Positions 1-5,665 of a stretch of 7,399 nucleotides of DNA are shown piece by piece. The position numbers were made by a program, and so were the translations under genes. Origin of the DNA: Gemmatimonadota bacterium (GTDB taxonomy: Bacteria > JAAXHH01). The stretch is from positions 1-7,399 of the forward strand of contig JAPOOT010000378.1 in NCBI GenBank assembly GCA_026713285.1, read 5' to 3'. Under the pieces are notes generated by a model. It worked only from the letters and a program-made list of their open reading frames with translations, was not told where the DNA came from and made no database searches. Numbering within the stretch: position 1 is the stretch's first letter; every line of letters starts with the position of its first letter.

Positions 1-25
1 CCGCGTCGGCCTGGAATTCGACACT

Positions 26-54
26 TTGACACAGTAGTCTTTGCGCTTTACGAG
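26..54 (+). promoter_or_regulatory. possible sigma-70-type promoter for hicBA
   Basis: A perfect TTGACA box at 26-31 is followed after 17 nt by TACGAG at 49-54, which keeps only the T, A and A of TATAAT. It lies about 120 bp ahead of hicB. The -10 is poor, so this is a candidate only, and the host's promoter consensus is unknown. Confidence 0.22.
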
Positions 55-160
55 AAACTGTATTGCACCCTTGACCGGGACACATGGTTAAGCTTCCTTT
101 TGATTGAGGAAACTCGTAATCTTCCTTCATGCCGCAACCTGAATTGAACGTACAAGGCAT

Positions 161-166
161 AAGGAG
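161..166 (+). promoter_or_regulatory. Shine-Dalgarno of hicB
   Basis: AAGGAG lies 8 nt before the ATG at 175. It is a near-consensus ribosome binding site and fixes the start of the antitoxin gene. Confidence 0.75.
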
Positions 167-174
167 TTGAAGCG

Positions 175-381
175 ATGCGACAAGTGGTTCTTTATCCTGG
201 AGAGGACGGCTTTTGGATTGCAGAATGCCCCAGCTTGGCAGGTTGCATAAGTCAGGGCGAATCCCGTCAGGCTGCGATTGAAAGTGTCAAGGAGGCGATT
301 GAAGCATATATCACGGCATTGGAAGACGACGGTCTTCCGATTCCTGAGGACAATTTCGAGGCCTTGGTCGTAGCCGTATGA
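175..381 (+). CDS. hicB: HicB-like type II antitoxin (short form)
   Basis: A 68-residue HicB-family antitoxin, expected to bind and neutralise the HicA mRNA interferase encoded immediately downstream. The N-terminal strand-turn-strand (VVLYPGEDGFWIAECPSLAGC) and the helix rich in Ala and Glu (AAIESVKEAIEAYI) match the partial RNase H-like HicB fold. The protein ends at the short strand EALVVAV, so the C-terminal helix-turn-helix or ribbon-helix-helix DNA-binding domain of longer HicBs is absent; this is normal for the ~70-residue subclass. The ATG is supported by AAGGAG 8 nt upstream. Its TGA stop overlaps the hicA start (ATGA), giving translational coupling in the antitoxin-first order. The family call is from recognised sequence pattern; activity is inferred. 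Because the toxin partner is frameshifted, this antitoxin may be a solitary remnant. Confidence 0.85.
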   Translation: MRQVVLYPGEDGFWIAECPSLAGCISQGESRQAAIESVKEAIEAYITALEDDGLPIPEDNFEALVVAV

Positions 382-598
382 ACGCACTGCCCGTTATTTC
401 AGGGCGCGAGTGCATCAGAGCACTAGCCAAAGTGGGGTTTTATATCAGACGACACCGCGGCAGTCACGTCGTTTTGCGTCGAGAACACCCTTTTACACAA
501 ATTGTAGTCCCGGACCATCGGGCACTTGACCGGGAACACTGCGCGCCATAATAAGGCAGTGCGGTATAGGCGTAGAGGAGTTTAACAGATTACTGTGA
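378..598 (+). pseudogene. hicA: hicA toxin, frameshifted by one missing base
   Basis: HicA-family mRNA interferase, a small dsRNA-binding-fold toxin. The ATG at 378 overlaps the hicB stop. The frame reads a typical HicA: LPVISGRECIRAL, then GFYIRRHRGSH with the conserved GSH histidine at residue 30, then QIVVPDHRALDR. It then runs into the non-homologous tail EHCAP and stops at 549-551 after 57 residues. Adding one G to the GGG run at 532-534 restores the expected C-terminus GTLRAIIRQCGIGVEEFNRL plus a final Leu, ending at a TGA at 596-598, for a total of 73 residues, the normal family length. The disrupted part is the helix after the last strand, so the short product is probably inactive. 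Alternatives are a base-calling or assembly error in the G run, or recoding. The frameshift is directly visible; loss of function is inferred. Confidence 0.85.
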
Positions 599-599
599 C

Positions 600-617
600 G
601 CTCATGCGAACGTGAGC
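600..617 (+). other. hairpin between hicA and the first PhyH gene
   Basis: GCTCA (600-604) pairs with TGAGC (613-617). The stem extends by a T-G wobble and a G-C pair around a CGAA loop, making a 7-bp stem just after the restored hicA stop. No T run follows, so it is not a standard intrinsic terminator. It could be a leader structure of the downstream gene. The rest of the 114-bp gap shows nothing else I recognise. Confidence 0.35.
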
Positions 618-712
618 CGGGGGAAACCCTGTTCACTCATCAGGTCTGTCTTTACCCTCTGAATAAACTGCTGAAAATAACGGGAATCAATCACCTCGAA
701 GGACTCCACCCC

Positions 713-1519
713 ATGTCCATGACCGACGAAGAACGCTTCCGATTCGACCTGTCTGGTTTTTTAGTGCGCCCGGCCATTCTCACGGCGGACGAAGTTAAGG
801 AAATCCGCGAGCAGATCTACCTGATCAAGCACGAACCGGAGTCGCTGCCGCCGGAACACCGCGACGTGCCGGGCGGTCCGTCGAGCATTCTAATCGATCA
901 TCCCGCTGTCATCGATGTTATCTCGGAGATCATCAGTCCCGATTTCCGTCTGGAGAACTGTAGCTGCGTGTGGCGCAAGAAGGGGGAGGAGCACGGGGAA
1001 CTGCACGGCGGCGGTCCCAACCAGATCGATCCGATCTTCGGGTACCGCGTGCAGCGGGAACGCATCTATGCCGGTATGGTCCGGGTAATTTTCGAGTTTA
1101 CGGATATCAGGATGGAGGACCAGAGCACGCACTTCGTGGTAGGCAGTCACAAGGCCAACTTCCCCATGCATCCAGATCACAAGTCGTTGGAGCCCGGGAA
1201 ACGGAGCGAGTTCCTGATGACCTACGCCTGTCCCGCGGGCAGCGCCGTATTCTTCACCGAGAATCTATGTCACGCGGGTCCCAAGTGGAATCGGGACGAG
1301 CCGCGGGTCACCGTCCTCAACGCCTATTCCCATCTGGCCACCCACTGGCACCGGCTCAAGACCCCACCTGAAGTAATCGCGGGCCTTCCTCGCGAGAAGC
1401 AGGTCTACTTCCGCGAAACGTGGATCGCCGATTTTCGGTCTAGTCCGGCCACAATAAACTCCGCGGAGCGGTTCATGGGCAACGATGAACCGCCCATAGA
1501 CTCGGACACGAAGCCCTAG
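713..1519 (+). CDS. phytanoyl-CoA dioxygenase (PhyH) family protein, HGG variant
   Basis: A 268-residue protein with the cupin (double-stranded beta-helix) organisation of Fe(II)/2-oxoglutarate-dependent PhyH-family oxygenases; cytosolic, with no signal peptide. The N-terminal segment (LSGFLVRPAILTADEVKEIREQI) is the usual entry helix-turn. The conserved GSH occurs at 144-146, CPAGSAVFF at 173-181, the distal iron histidine is H187 (LCHAGP), and R198 (EPRVTV) sits where the 2-oxoglutarate-binding arginine is expected. The first metal motif, normally HxD or HxE, reads H98-G-G, with the next acidic residue D106 after GPNQI. My impression is that HGGG occurs in a subset of PhyH relatives, so this may be a subfamily trait, but the iron site is not canonical. 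Start: AAGGA at 699-703, 9 nt before ATG 713; a second in-frame ATG at 719 is also possible. It stands alone on the plus strand. Substrate unknown. Confidence 0.82.
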   Translation: MSMTDEERFRFDLSGFLVRPAILTADEVKEIREQIYLIKHEPESLPPEHRDVPGGPSSILIDHPAVIDVISEIISPDFRLENCSCVWRKKGEEHGELHGGGPNQIDPIFGYRVQRERIYAGMVRVIFEFTDIRMEDQSTHFVVGSHKANFPMHPDHKSLEPGKRSEFLMTYACPAGSAVFFTENLCHAGPKWNRDEPRVTVLNAYSHLATHWHRLKTPPEVIAGLPREKQVYFRETWIADFRSSPATINSAERFMGNDEPPIDSDTKP

Positions 1520-1532
1520 CGGTACTTTTTTT
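1468..1532 (+). terminator. weak terminator candidate at the end of the first PhyH gene
   Basis: A perfect 9-bp stem (GCGGTTCAT 1468-1476 with ATGAACCGC 1485-1493, 8-nt loop) lies inside the last codons. A run of seven T follows at 1526-1532, but 33 nt beyond the stem, too far for a classical intrinsic terminator. A GCGGT at 1519-1523, directly before the T run, could instead pair with ACCGC at 1489-1493. Only the stem and T run are observed; the terminator role is a guess. Confidence 0.25.
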
Positions 1533-1661
1533 ACGAGAAAATGGATGGATTTCCGACAGATTATATAGATTGAGAAATCAGTTTTGGAAGGCTCGGGCTT
1601 CATGCCGGTCGAGGAAACCATCCTGTTCGTTGGTGTCAGCAATCCCAGTAGGTAAATCAGC

Positions 1662-2324
1662 ATGCACTCCATCCATACGATAGAAGACCTGATAGGGGTA
1701 CTGGACGATAACCCCAGGTGGCTCGAAGCTTTGCGCAACAGGGTACTGCCCAGGGAAGTTCTGGAGTTGCCGCGGATCGTCTCAAATCTGGCCGGAAATG
1801 CCGATCAACGGTTTGATCGTGTTGACCAGCGCATGGACAAGCTCGATCATAGCATGGACAAGCTCGACCATCGCGTGGATCGATTGGAGAACGACATGGG
1901 GGTATTGCGAGGGGCGCACGCCAGGAACGCGGCCATAGAGTACGCGGACGACATAGCCGACGAATTGGGACTCGAAATGGTCCGGGTTCTGCCCGGTGCC
2001 GAGATAAGGACTTTGGCCAGGTTGAAGGGAACAAAGGACATACCCGCAAACGACTTGCGCAGTTTTCGCGCCGCTGATCTGATCATCGAGGCGAAGGACG
2101 GGAAGGGCGAGACTTGCTTCGTCGTAGTCGAGGTTTCGTTTACCGCCAATGGAAGGGATACGCACAGGGCAATCAGGAATGCAGGTTACATGTACCGTTT
2201 TACTGGTAAACGTGCGTTTCCCGTTGTGACAGGTCTCAGGAGAGACGACGGTATTCGGCGTGCCATCGCATCCGGGGACGTGCACTGGTATCAATTGGCT
2301 AATGAAGCTTTCGAAGTAGAATAA
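1662..2324 (+). CDS. coiled-coil protein with PD-(D/E)XK-like C-terminal domain
   Basis: A 220-residue soluble protein of uncharacterised function. Residues 1-40 form a small helical region, and residues 45-82 a coiled coil built from seven-residue steps (QRFDRVD, QRMDKLD, HSMDKLD, HRVDRLE). Residues 85-220 resemble the restriction-endonuclease-like fold found behind such coiled coils in families related to DUF3782: AADLIIEA (D139), a hairpin, then CFVVVEVSF (E157), then RAIRNAGYMYRFTGKRAFPVVTGLR and the terminal strand DVHWYQL. In active PD-(D/E)XK enzymes the second motif is E-x-K; here it is E157-V-S159, so nuclease activity is uncertain unless another lysine substitutes. The start is ATG 1662 with only a weak AGG 9 nt upstream. 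The gene ends 9 bp from the convergent dehydratase gene. The domain call is from fold-pattern recognition; the biological role is unknown. Confidence 0.7.
   Translation: MHSIHTIEDLIGVLDDNPRWLEALRNRVLPREVLELPRIVSNLAGNADQRFDRVDQRMDKLDHSMDKLDHRVDRLENDMGVLRGAHARNAAIEYADDIADELGLEMVRVLPGAEIRTLARLKGTKDIPANDLRSFRAADLIIEAKDGKGETCFVVVEVSFTANGRDTHRAIRNAGYMYRFTGKRAFPVVTGLRRDDGIRRAIASGDVHWYQLANEAFEVE
1831..1871 (+). repeat. 21-bp-period tandem repeat encoding coiled-coil heptads
   Basis: Two near-identical 20-bp stretches, GCATGGACAAGCTCGATCAT (1831-1850) and the same with one C-for-T change (1852-1871), are spaced 21 bp apart, exactly one heptad. A diverged copy follows. They encode MDKLDHS and MDKLDHR and suggest recent lengthening of the coil by slippage. 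Confidence 0.85.
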
Positions 2325-2333
2325 CTGCGGCTT

Positions 2334-3551
2334 CTAAGGCCTTACGACGCTGCCGTCCGCCCTCCGGTCCTCCGCGGCATAGCGGGGCGTAGCCGCATCC
2401 TCCGCGTTCAGCAGCCTGGCGGCTTTGTCCTCGTCTATGTCCAGCCCCAGTCCCGGATTGTCGTTCGCGTAGAGATGGCCTACCTTCAACTCGCAGGCCC
2501 CGGGAAATGCCGCGTATTCAGCCTCGCTGAAGGTGTTCTCCTCCTGGATCCCGAAGCTCCAGCTTGACATGTCGAGATGAACGGCCGCGGCCTGGTTGAC
2601 CGGGTCGTTGTCGCCCCCTTCCTGCCACGCGGTATTGATGCCGAAGGATTCGCACAGGTTCGCGATCTTGCGGCACGGCGTGATGCCGCCCGCCTTGGAA
2701 ACCCGTACCCGGACGTAATCGATCAGGCGCTCGGTGATGAGGGGCGTCCATTCGTGGGGATTCACGAAGAGTTCGCCCATGGCCTGCGGCGTCGTGCACT
2801 GTTCTCTGATCAGGCGGTACCACTGCACCTGTTCGGGGGACAGGACGTCCTCCAGGAAGAACAGGCGGTAGGGTTCAAGGCGCTTGGACAGGGCGACGGC
2901 AGACTGGGGCCGCAGATGCTCGTGGACGTCGTGGGTCAGCTTGGGGCCGAATCCGAGCTTCGTACGTAGATACTCGAACATGTTCGGAATGGCCTCGATG
3001 TAGGCCTCGTCGTCGAATACCTGGTCTACGGGCCAGGCGTTGGCGGGGCGGGGTGCGTCTTCCGAGGGAATGAATCCCCCACCGCCGTAACCACCCAGCT
3101 GGCACCGGACCACCGGAAACCCTTCATCGAGGTAGCCCTGTATGGCTTCCAGCAGGGCTTCGGGGGTACCACCACCCGCGTGGGCGTAGCAGGGCACGGC
3201 GCTCCGGCAGGCGCCGCCCAGGAGCTGGTAGACGGGCATCCCCGCCTCTTTGCCCTTGATGTCCCACAGCGCCATGTCGATGCCGCTCAGGGCTGTGTTG
3301 GTGATGGCCCCATTACGCCAGTAACCGCTCGTGTAGAAGGTCTGCCAGATGTCCTCGATGCGGCTGACGTCGCGGCCAATGAGTTTCGGGGCCAGCATGG
3401 ACTCGATGGCCTCGATGACGGCGCCCTGATGGTAATGGTCGCTCGCCGATCCGATGCCGTGCAGTCCGGGTTGGTTGGTGGTGATCTTGACGATGCCCCA
3501 GGTTCCGTTCGATCGCGTCCGGATGCACTTCACCCCGGTGATGGTGGTCAC
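2334..3551 (-). CDS. mandelate racemase/enolase-superfamily protein, ManD/RspA (D-mannonate dehydratase-like)
   Basis: A 405-residue enolase-superfamily protein close to the D-mannonate dehydratase (ManD, RspA) group, which removes water from a sugar acid by Mg-assisted proton abstraction; cytosolic. The N-terminal capping domain covers about residues 1-115 and includes GIDMALWDIKGKEAG. The barrel carries R149 and Y155 in RCQLGGYG, the ManD base region. The metal ligands are D208 (in HDVHE, with H210), E234 (FFLEDVL) and E260 (MGELFVNPHEWTP), with 26-residue steps as in ManD. The segment usually written WHGPGD reads WQEGGD (309-314), losing a His, so mannonate may not be the substrate. The start is GTG 3551, backed by AAAGGAG 6 nt upstream. 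It is the last gene of the SDR-PhyH-dehydratase operon, and its TAG end is 9 bp from the convergent plus-strand gene. Family confidence is high; substrate unknown. Confidence 0.88.
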   Translation of the reverse strand: MTTITGVKCIRTRSNGTWGIVKITTNQPGLHGIGSASDHYHQGAVIEAIESMLAPKLIGRDVSRIEDIWQTFYTSGYWRNGAITNTALSGIDMALWDIKGKEAGMPVYQLLGGACRSAVPCYAHAGGGTPEALLEAIQGYLDEGFPVVRCQLGGYGGGGFIPSEDAPRPANAWPVDQVFDDEAYIEAIPNMFEYLRTKLGFGPKLTHDVHEHLRPQSAVALSKRLEPYRLFFLEDVLSPEQVQWYRLIREQCTTPQAMGELFVNPHEWTPLITERLIDYVRVRVSKAGGITPCRKIANLCESFGINTAWQEGGDNDPVNQAAAVHLDMSSWSFGIQEENTFSEAEYAAFPGACELKVGHLYANDNPGLGLDIDEDKAARLLNAEDAATPRYAAEDRRADGSVVRP

Positions 3552-3557
3552 GTTCCG

Positions 3558-3564
3558 CTCCTTT
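3558..3564 (-). promoter_or_regulatory. Shine-Dalgarno fixing a GTG start of the ManD-like gene
   Basis: On the minus strand AAAGGAG precedes the GTG codon at 3551-3549 by 6 nt. No other good start with such a site is nearby, so the gene starts at GTG rather than ATG. Confidence 0.75.
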
Positions 3565-3633
3565 GTATGCGGTGTATTTGCAGTCGCACGGCTCGTGTTG
3601 AAACTGAGTTATGGATGCTACGGGCTACGAAGT

Positions 3634-4404
3634 CTAATCGGCCGTTACCCGCTCACCACCCACGAGAAAGGGTTCCGCGTTGCTCCAGTTCCGGGTTCCG
3701 TCTTCAGTGAGTATAGGTTCCGCGGAATACTGGGTCAGGTACACGCGGCGCCAGCCGACAGATGTGTTCGGACTGCTGCGGTGGAAGGAAACACTGGAGA
3801 ACACGAGGATACTTCCGGCAGGCGCGATCACCGGAACCCCGGGGTCGTCGCCGAAATAGCCGATCTTGTCGTTGGTTTCGTCCACGATGCGGTGGTCCTG
3901 GCGGTGCCGGGTACCCGCGCGGGAGAAGGGCAGGACGTAGACCGTACCGTTCTCCTCGGTTACGTCGTCGAGGGCCGCCCAGCAACTCATGTACGGCCGG
4001 TGGTCGAAGCCCACGTAGCCCGAGTCCTGGTGCCAGCCGAATTTCATGCCGATTTCGGGCCCCTTGACCACGAACTGCTCGTGGAAGAGATAGGCTGTGT
4101 CGCCAAGGGTCGCCCGGCAGATTTCGGCCATGAGATCGCTGAATATGTACGGGCGCAGGCTGGGATTGTCGCGGTGCCGGTTTGAAACGAAGTACCGTTT
4201 GCCCTTGTGGTTGATTCCCCGTGTGGTCTCGTCTGCCTCGGCCATTTGGGCTTCCATCTCCTCAGTCAGCCGATCGCACTCGCCGCGTATGTACGCCAGC
4301 ATCTCATCGTCCATGGCCGACTCGAGAATAAAGTACCCTTCCTCCTGGTACTGCTCTTTCTGTTCTTCCGTTATTTCGACAGGTTGCGCCTTGGTTTCCG
4401 TCAT
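3634..4404 (-). CDS. phytanoyl-CoA dioxygenase (PhyH) family oxygenase
   Basis: A 256-residue Fe(II)/2-oxoglutarate-dependent oxygenase of the PhyH family, predicted to hydroxylate or oxidise a small molecule using O2 and 2-oxoglutarate in the cytosol. All key residues are visible: the N-terminal EEGYFILESAMDDEML motif (21-35); WHQDSGY with iron ligands H125 and D127; HRPYMSCWAALDDVTEENGTVYVLP (135-159), typical of this family; AGSILVFSSVSFHRSSPN with the distal iron ligand H208; and R219/R220 as the 2-oxoglutarate-binding arginine. Length is normal for the family. The start ATG 4404 shares one base with the SDR stop (TAATG), with AGGA 8 nt upstream, indicating coupled translation; the ManD-like gene follows 82 bp later. 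Only 2OG-oxygenase chemistry can be inferred; the substrate is not known. It is more canonical than the PhyH protein at 713-1519 and clearly diverged from it. Confidence 0.88.
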   Translation of the reverse strand: MTETKAQPVEITEEQKEQYQEEGYFILESAMDDEMLAYIRGECDRLTEEMEAQMAEADETTRGINHKGKRYFVSNRHRDNPSLRPYIFSDLMAEICRATLGDTAYLFHEQFVVKGPEIGMKFGWHQDSGYVGFDHRPYMSCWAALDDVTEENGTVYVLPFSRAGTRHRQDHRIVDETNDKIGYFGDDPGVPVIAPAGSILVFSSVSFHRSSPNTSVGWRRVYLTQYSAEPILTEDGTRNWSNAEPFLVGGERVTAD

Positions 4405-5162
4405 TATCCCCGTCCTATGTAGGGCATGGTCGTCGCCATGACCGTGATGAACTGTACGTTGGCGTCGAGGGACAAACCGGCCATGAAGACGACGGCGTCG
4501 GCCACGTTCTTCACGTGCATCCGCGCCTCGGCCACCAGGTCGCCGCTCGGCTGCAGGATGCCCTCTTTCATCCGCTCCGTCATTTCCGTGGCCGCGTTGC
4601 CGATGTCGATCTGCCCACAGGCGATGTTATACTTCCGTCCGTCGAGGGAAGTCGAACGCGTCAAACCGGTTACGGCGTGCTTTGTGGCCGTGTACGGCGC
4701 CGAATTCGGTCGGGGCACCTGGGCGGAAACCGACCCATTGTTGATGATCCGGCCGCCCTGCGGATCCTGGTCCTTCATGATCTTGAAGGCTTCCCTGGTA
4801 CAGAGGAAGGAACCGGTCAGGTTGACGTTTACCACGGTCTGCCACTGTTCGGCCGTCAGTTCCTCGAGGAGCACCGCGGGCGCGCCGGTCCCGGCATTGT
4901 TGAACAGCAGGTCCAGGCGTCCGTGGACCGCCCTGGTTTCGGCGAAAAGGCGTTCGACCTGCGAAGCATCGCCTACGTCCGTGGGGACGACAAGCAGTCG
5001 ATCCGCGGCGTCGCCGGCTTCGGCTACGGTCGAATCAAGGGCTTCCCGTCTCCTTCCGGCAAGTACCAAGCTGTAGCCCGCGTCAAGCAGGGCGAGGGAA
5101 CAGGCTTTGCCTATCCCGGAACCCGCACCGGTCACGACGGCGACTTTGGTGGAATCAGTCAT
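4404..5162 (-). CDS. SDR family NAD(P)-dependent oxidoreductase
   Basis: A 252-residue classical short-chain dehydrogenase/reductase, oxidising an alcohol or reducing a ketone with NAD(P)(H) in the cytosol. Starting from M1 of MTDSTKVAVVTG, the Rossmann glycine motif TGAGSGIG is at 11-18, NNAG at 88-91, and the catalytic tetrad is N114, S144, Y157 and K161 (YTATK), with the usual 13-residue Ser-Tyr spacing. The C-terminal part (STSLDGRKYNIACGQIDIGNAAT and the final DANVQFITVMATTMPYIGRG) matches a common bacterial SDR subgroup and is complete. The frame stays open upstream to an ATG at 5318, but the start at 5162 is preferred: AAGGAG lies 6 nt before it, and the glycine motif then sits at the normal distance from the N-terminus. 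It is the first gene of the minus-strand operon, overlapping the next gene by one base. Substrate unknown; a sugar or sugar-acid alcohol is plausible from context. Confidence 0.9.
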   Translation of the reverse strand: MTDSTKVAVVTGAGSGIGKACSLALLDAGYSLVLAGRRREALDSTVAEAGDAADRLLVVPTDVGDASQVERLFAETRAVHGRLDLLFNNAGTGAPAVLLEELTAEQWQTVVNVNLTGSFLCTREAFKIMKDQDPQGGRIINNGSVSAQVPRPNSAPYTATKHAVTGLTRSTSLDGRKYNIACGQIDIGNAATEMTERMKEGILQPSGDLVAEARMHVKNVADAVVFMAGLSLDANVQFITVMATTMPYIGRG

Positions 5163-5168
5163 ACTGTG

Positions 5169-5174
5169 CTCCTT
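5169..5174 (-). promoter_or_regulatory. Shine-Dalgarno of the SDR gene
   Basis: AAGGAG on the minus strand, 6 nt before ATG 5162. It decides the start against the longer open frame reaching 5318, whose extra 52 codons include the translated 30-bp repeat and look non-coding. Confidence 0.8.
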
Positions 5175-5190
5175 ATCTCTAAGATTCAGT

Positions 5191-5250
5191 CTGGTCGCTG
5201 GCCAGGCCATTGCAGGCGAGTTGGCCGCTGGCCAGGCCATTGCAGGCGAG
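5191..5250 (-). repeat. two tandem 30-bp direct repeats with CTGGCCAG palindromes in the SDR leader
   Basis: Units 5191-5220 and 5221-5250 match at 28 of 30 bases, differing only at unit positions 1 and 6. Each contains the 8-bp palindrome CTGGCCAG (5198-5205 and 5228-5235), so the palindromes sit 30 bp apart, close to three helical turns. They lie 28 to 88 bp ahead of the SDR start, in the expected promoter/leader zone of the operon. They could be a tandem operator pair for a regulator, or a simple duplication; the sequence alone does not decide. Confidence 0.8.
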
Positions 5251-5352
5251 CGGAGACGAATTGCTCGTTCCAGTCGATCAGGCGCGTTTACCGCGTCATC
5301 AGTTCCGAACCGCCGCAAGCAGGTGGTAGAAAGGCACAGGCAATCTTCGAAA

Positions 5353-5363
5353 TGTCATTGACA
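5353..5363. promoter_or_regulatory. inverted repeat TGTCATTGACA
   Basis: A perfect 5-bp inverted repeat around one central T, about 190 bp upstream of the SDR start. Short symmetric sites like this can be bound by dimeric regulators, but one could also arise by chance in this length of DNA. Confidence 0.25.
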
Positions 5364-5493
5364 CCCGTCCGGGAATCCACGTATTTCGACTCACCGGCCG
5401 TGGTCTTTCGTCATGGGTGACAAGGAGCGGCGGTTGCCTGCCGGCCCCGTGGTCTATAGATACGGATGGCCTTGCGCCAGCAATACCTTCCTA

Positions 5494-5503
5494 TTACATG
5501 TAA
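5494..5503. promoter_or_regulatory. palindrome TTACATGTAA
   Basis: A perfect 10-bp palindrome in the AT-rich part of the divergent region, 163 bp ahead of the lipoprotein start. It is a possible regulator site; no matching second copy is seen in the window. Confidence 0.25.
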
Positions 5504-5665
5504 CAATCTTGCCGAATCATAACATAGTCAAGCTTAAGTTGTGGCGTTGCATCCTGTCAATAGATATGAATCCCCTGACCTGAAACGGTCGATGTTCCAC
5601 CAACGCCTATCGACGCTTTCGGTGATCGGATCGACGACGCACTAAATCCCGTCTGGATAACCGAC

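Larger units (their letters stand above)
5163..5665. other. 503-bp divergent intergenic region
   Basis: This gap separates the minus-strand SDR operon from the plus-strand lipoprotein gene, so it should hold promoters for both. Besides the SDR ribosome site and the 30-bp repeats, it contains an inverted repeat TGTCA-T-TGACA (5353-5363) and a perfect palindrome TTACATGTAA (5494-5503). The part from about 5490 to 5570 is clearly more AT-rich than its surroundings. A weak minus-strand promoter candidate is TTGACA (5560-5555), 18 nt, TAAGCT (5536-5531). For the plus strand the best I see is TTGTGG (5539-5544) with TAGATA (5561-5566), also weak. I find no convincing gene in it. Confidence 0.5.

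Noticed and set aside
1..147. A frame open from base 1 to a TGA at 145-147, possibly the tail of an upstream gene
   Set aside because: The 48 residues match nothing I recognise, and third-position GC is near half with no coding bias. It is too short to support; the sequence to the left would settle it.
127..387. An 86-residue minus-strand frame opposite hicB
   Set aside because: It covers the recognisable HicB gene and its ribosome site on the other strand and has no family features.
3180..4185. Plus-strand open frames of 176 and 243 residues opposite the ManD-like and PhyH genes
   Set aside because: They overlap well-supported minus-strand genes, show no motifs, and look like antisense shadows.
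5163..5318. A 52-codon N-terminal extension of the SDR protein from an ATG at 5318
   Set aside because: AAGGAG sits 6 nt before ATG 5162, where the normal SDR N-terminus begins. The extension would translate the 30-bp repeats into SPAMAWPA units with no family match.
4515..5420. A 301-residue plus-strand open frame opposite the SDR gene
   Set aside because: It is antisense to a gene with clear catalytic motifs, is Arg/Gly-rich with no recognisable domain, and is expected from codon bias in GC-rich DNA.
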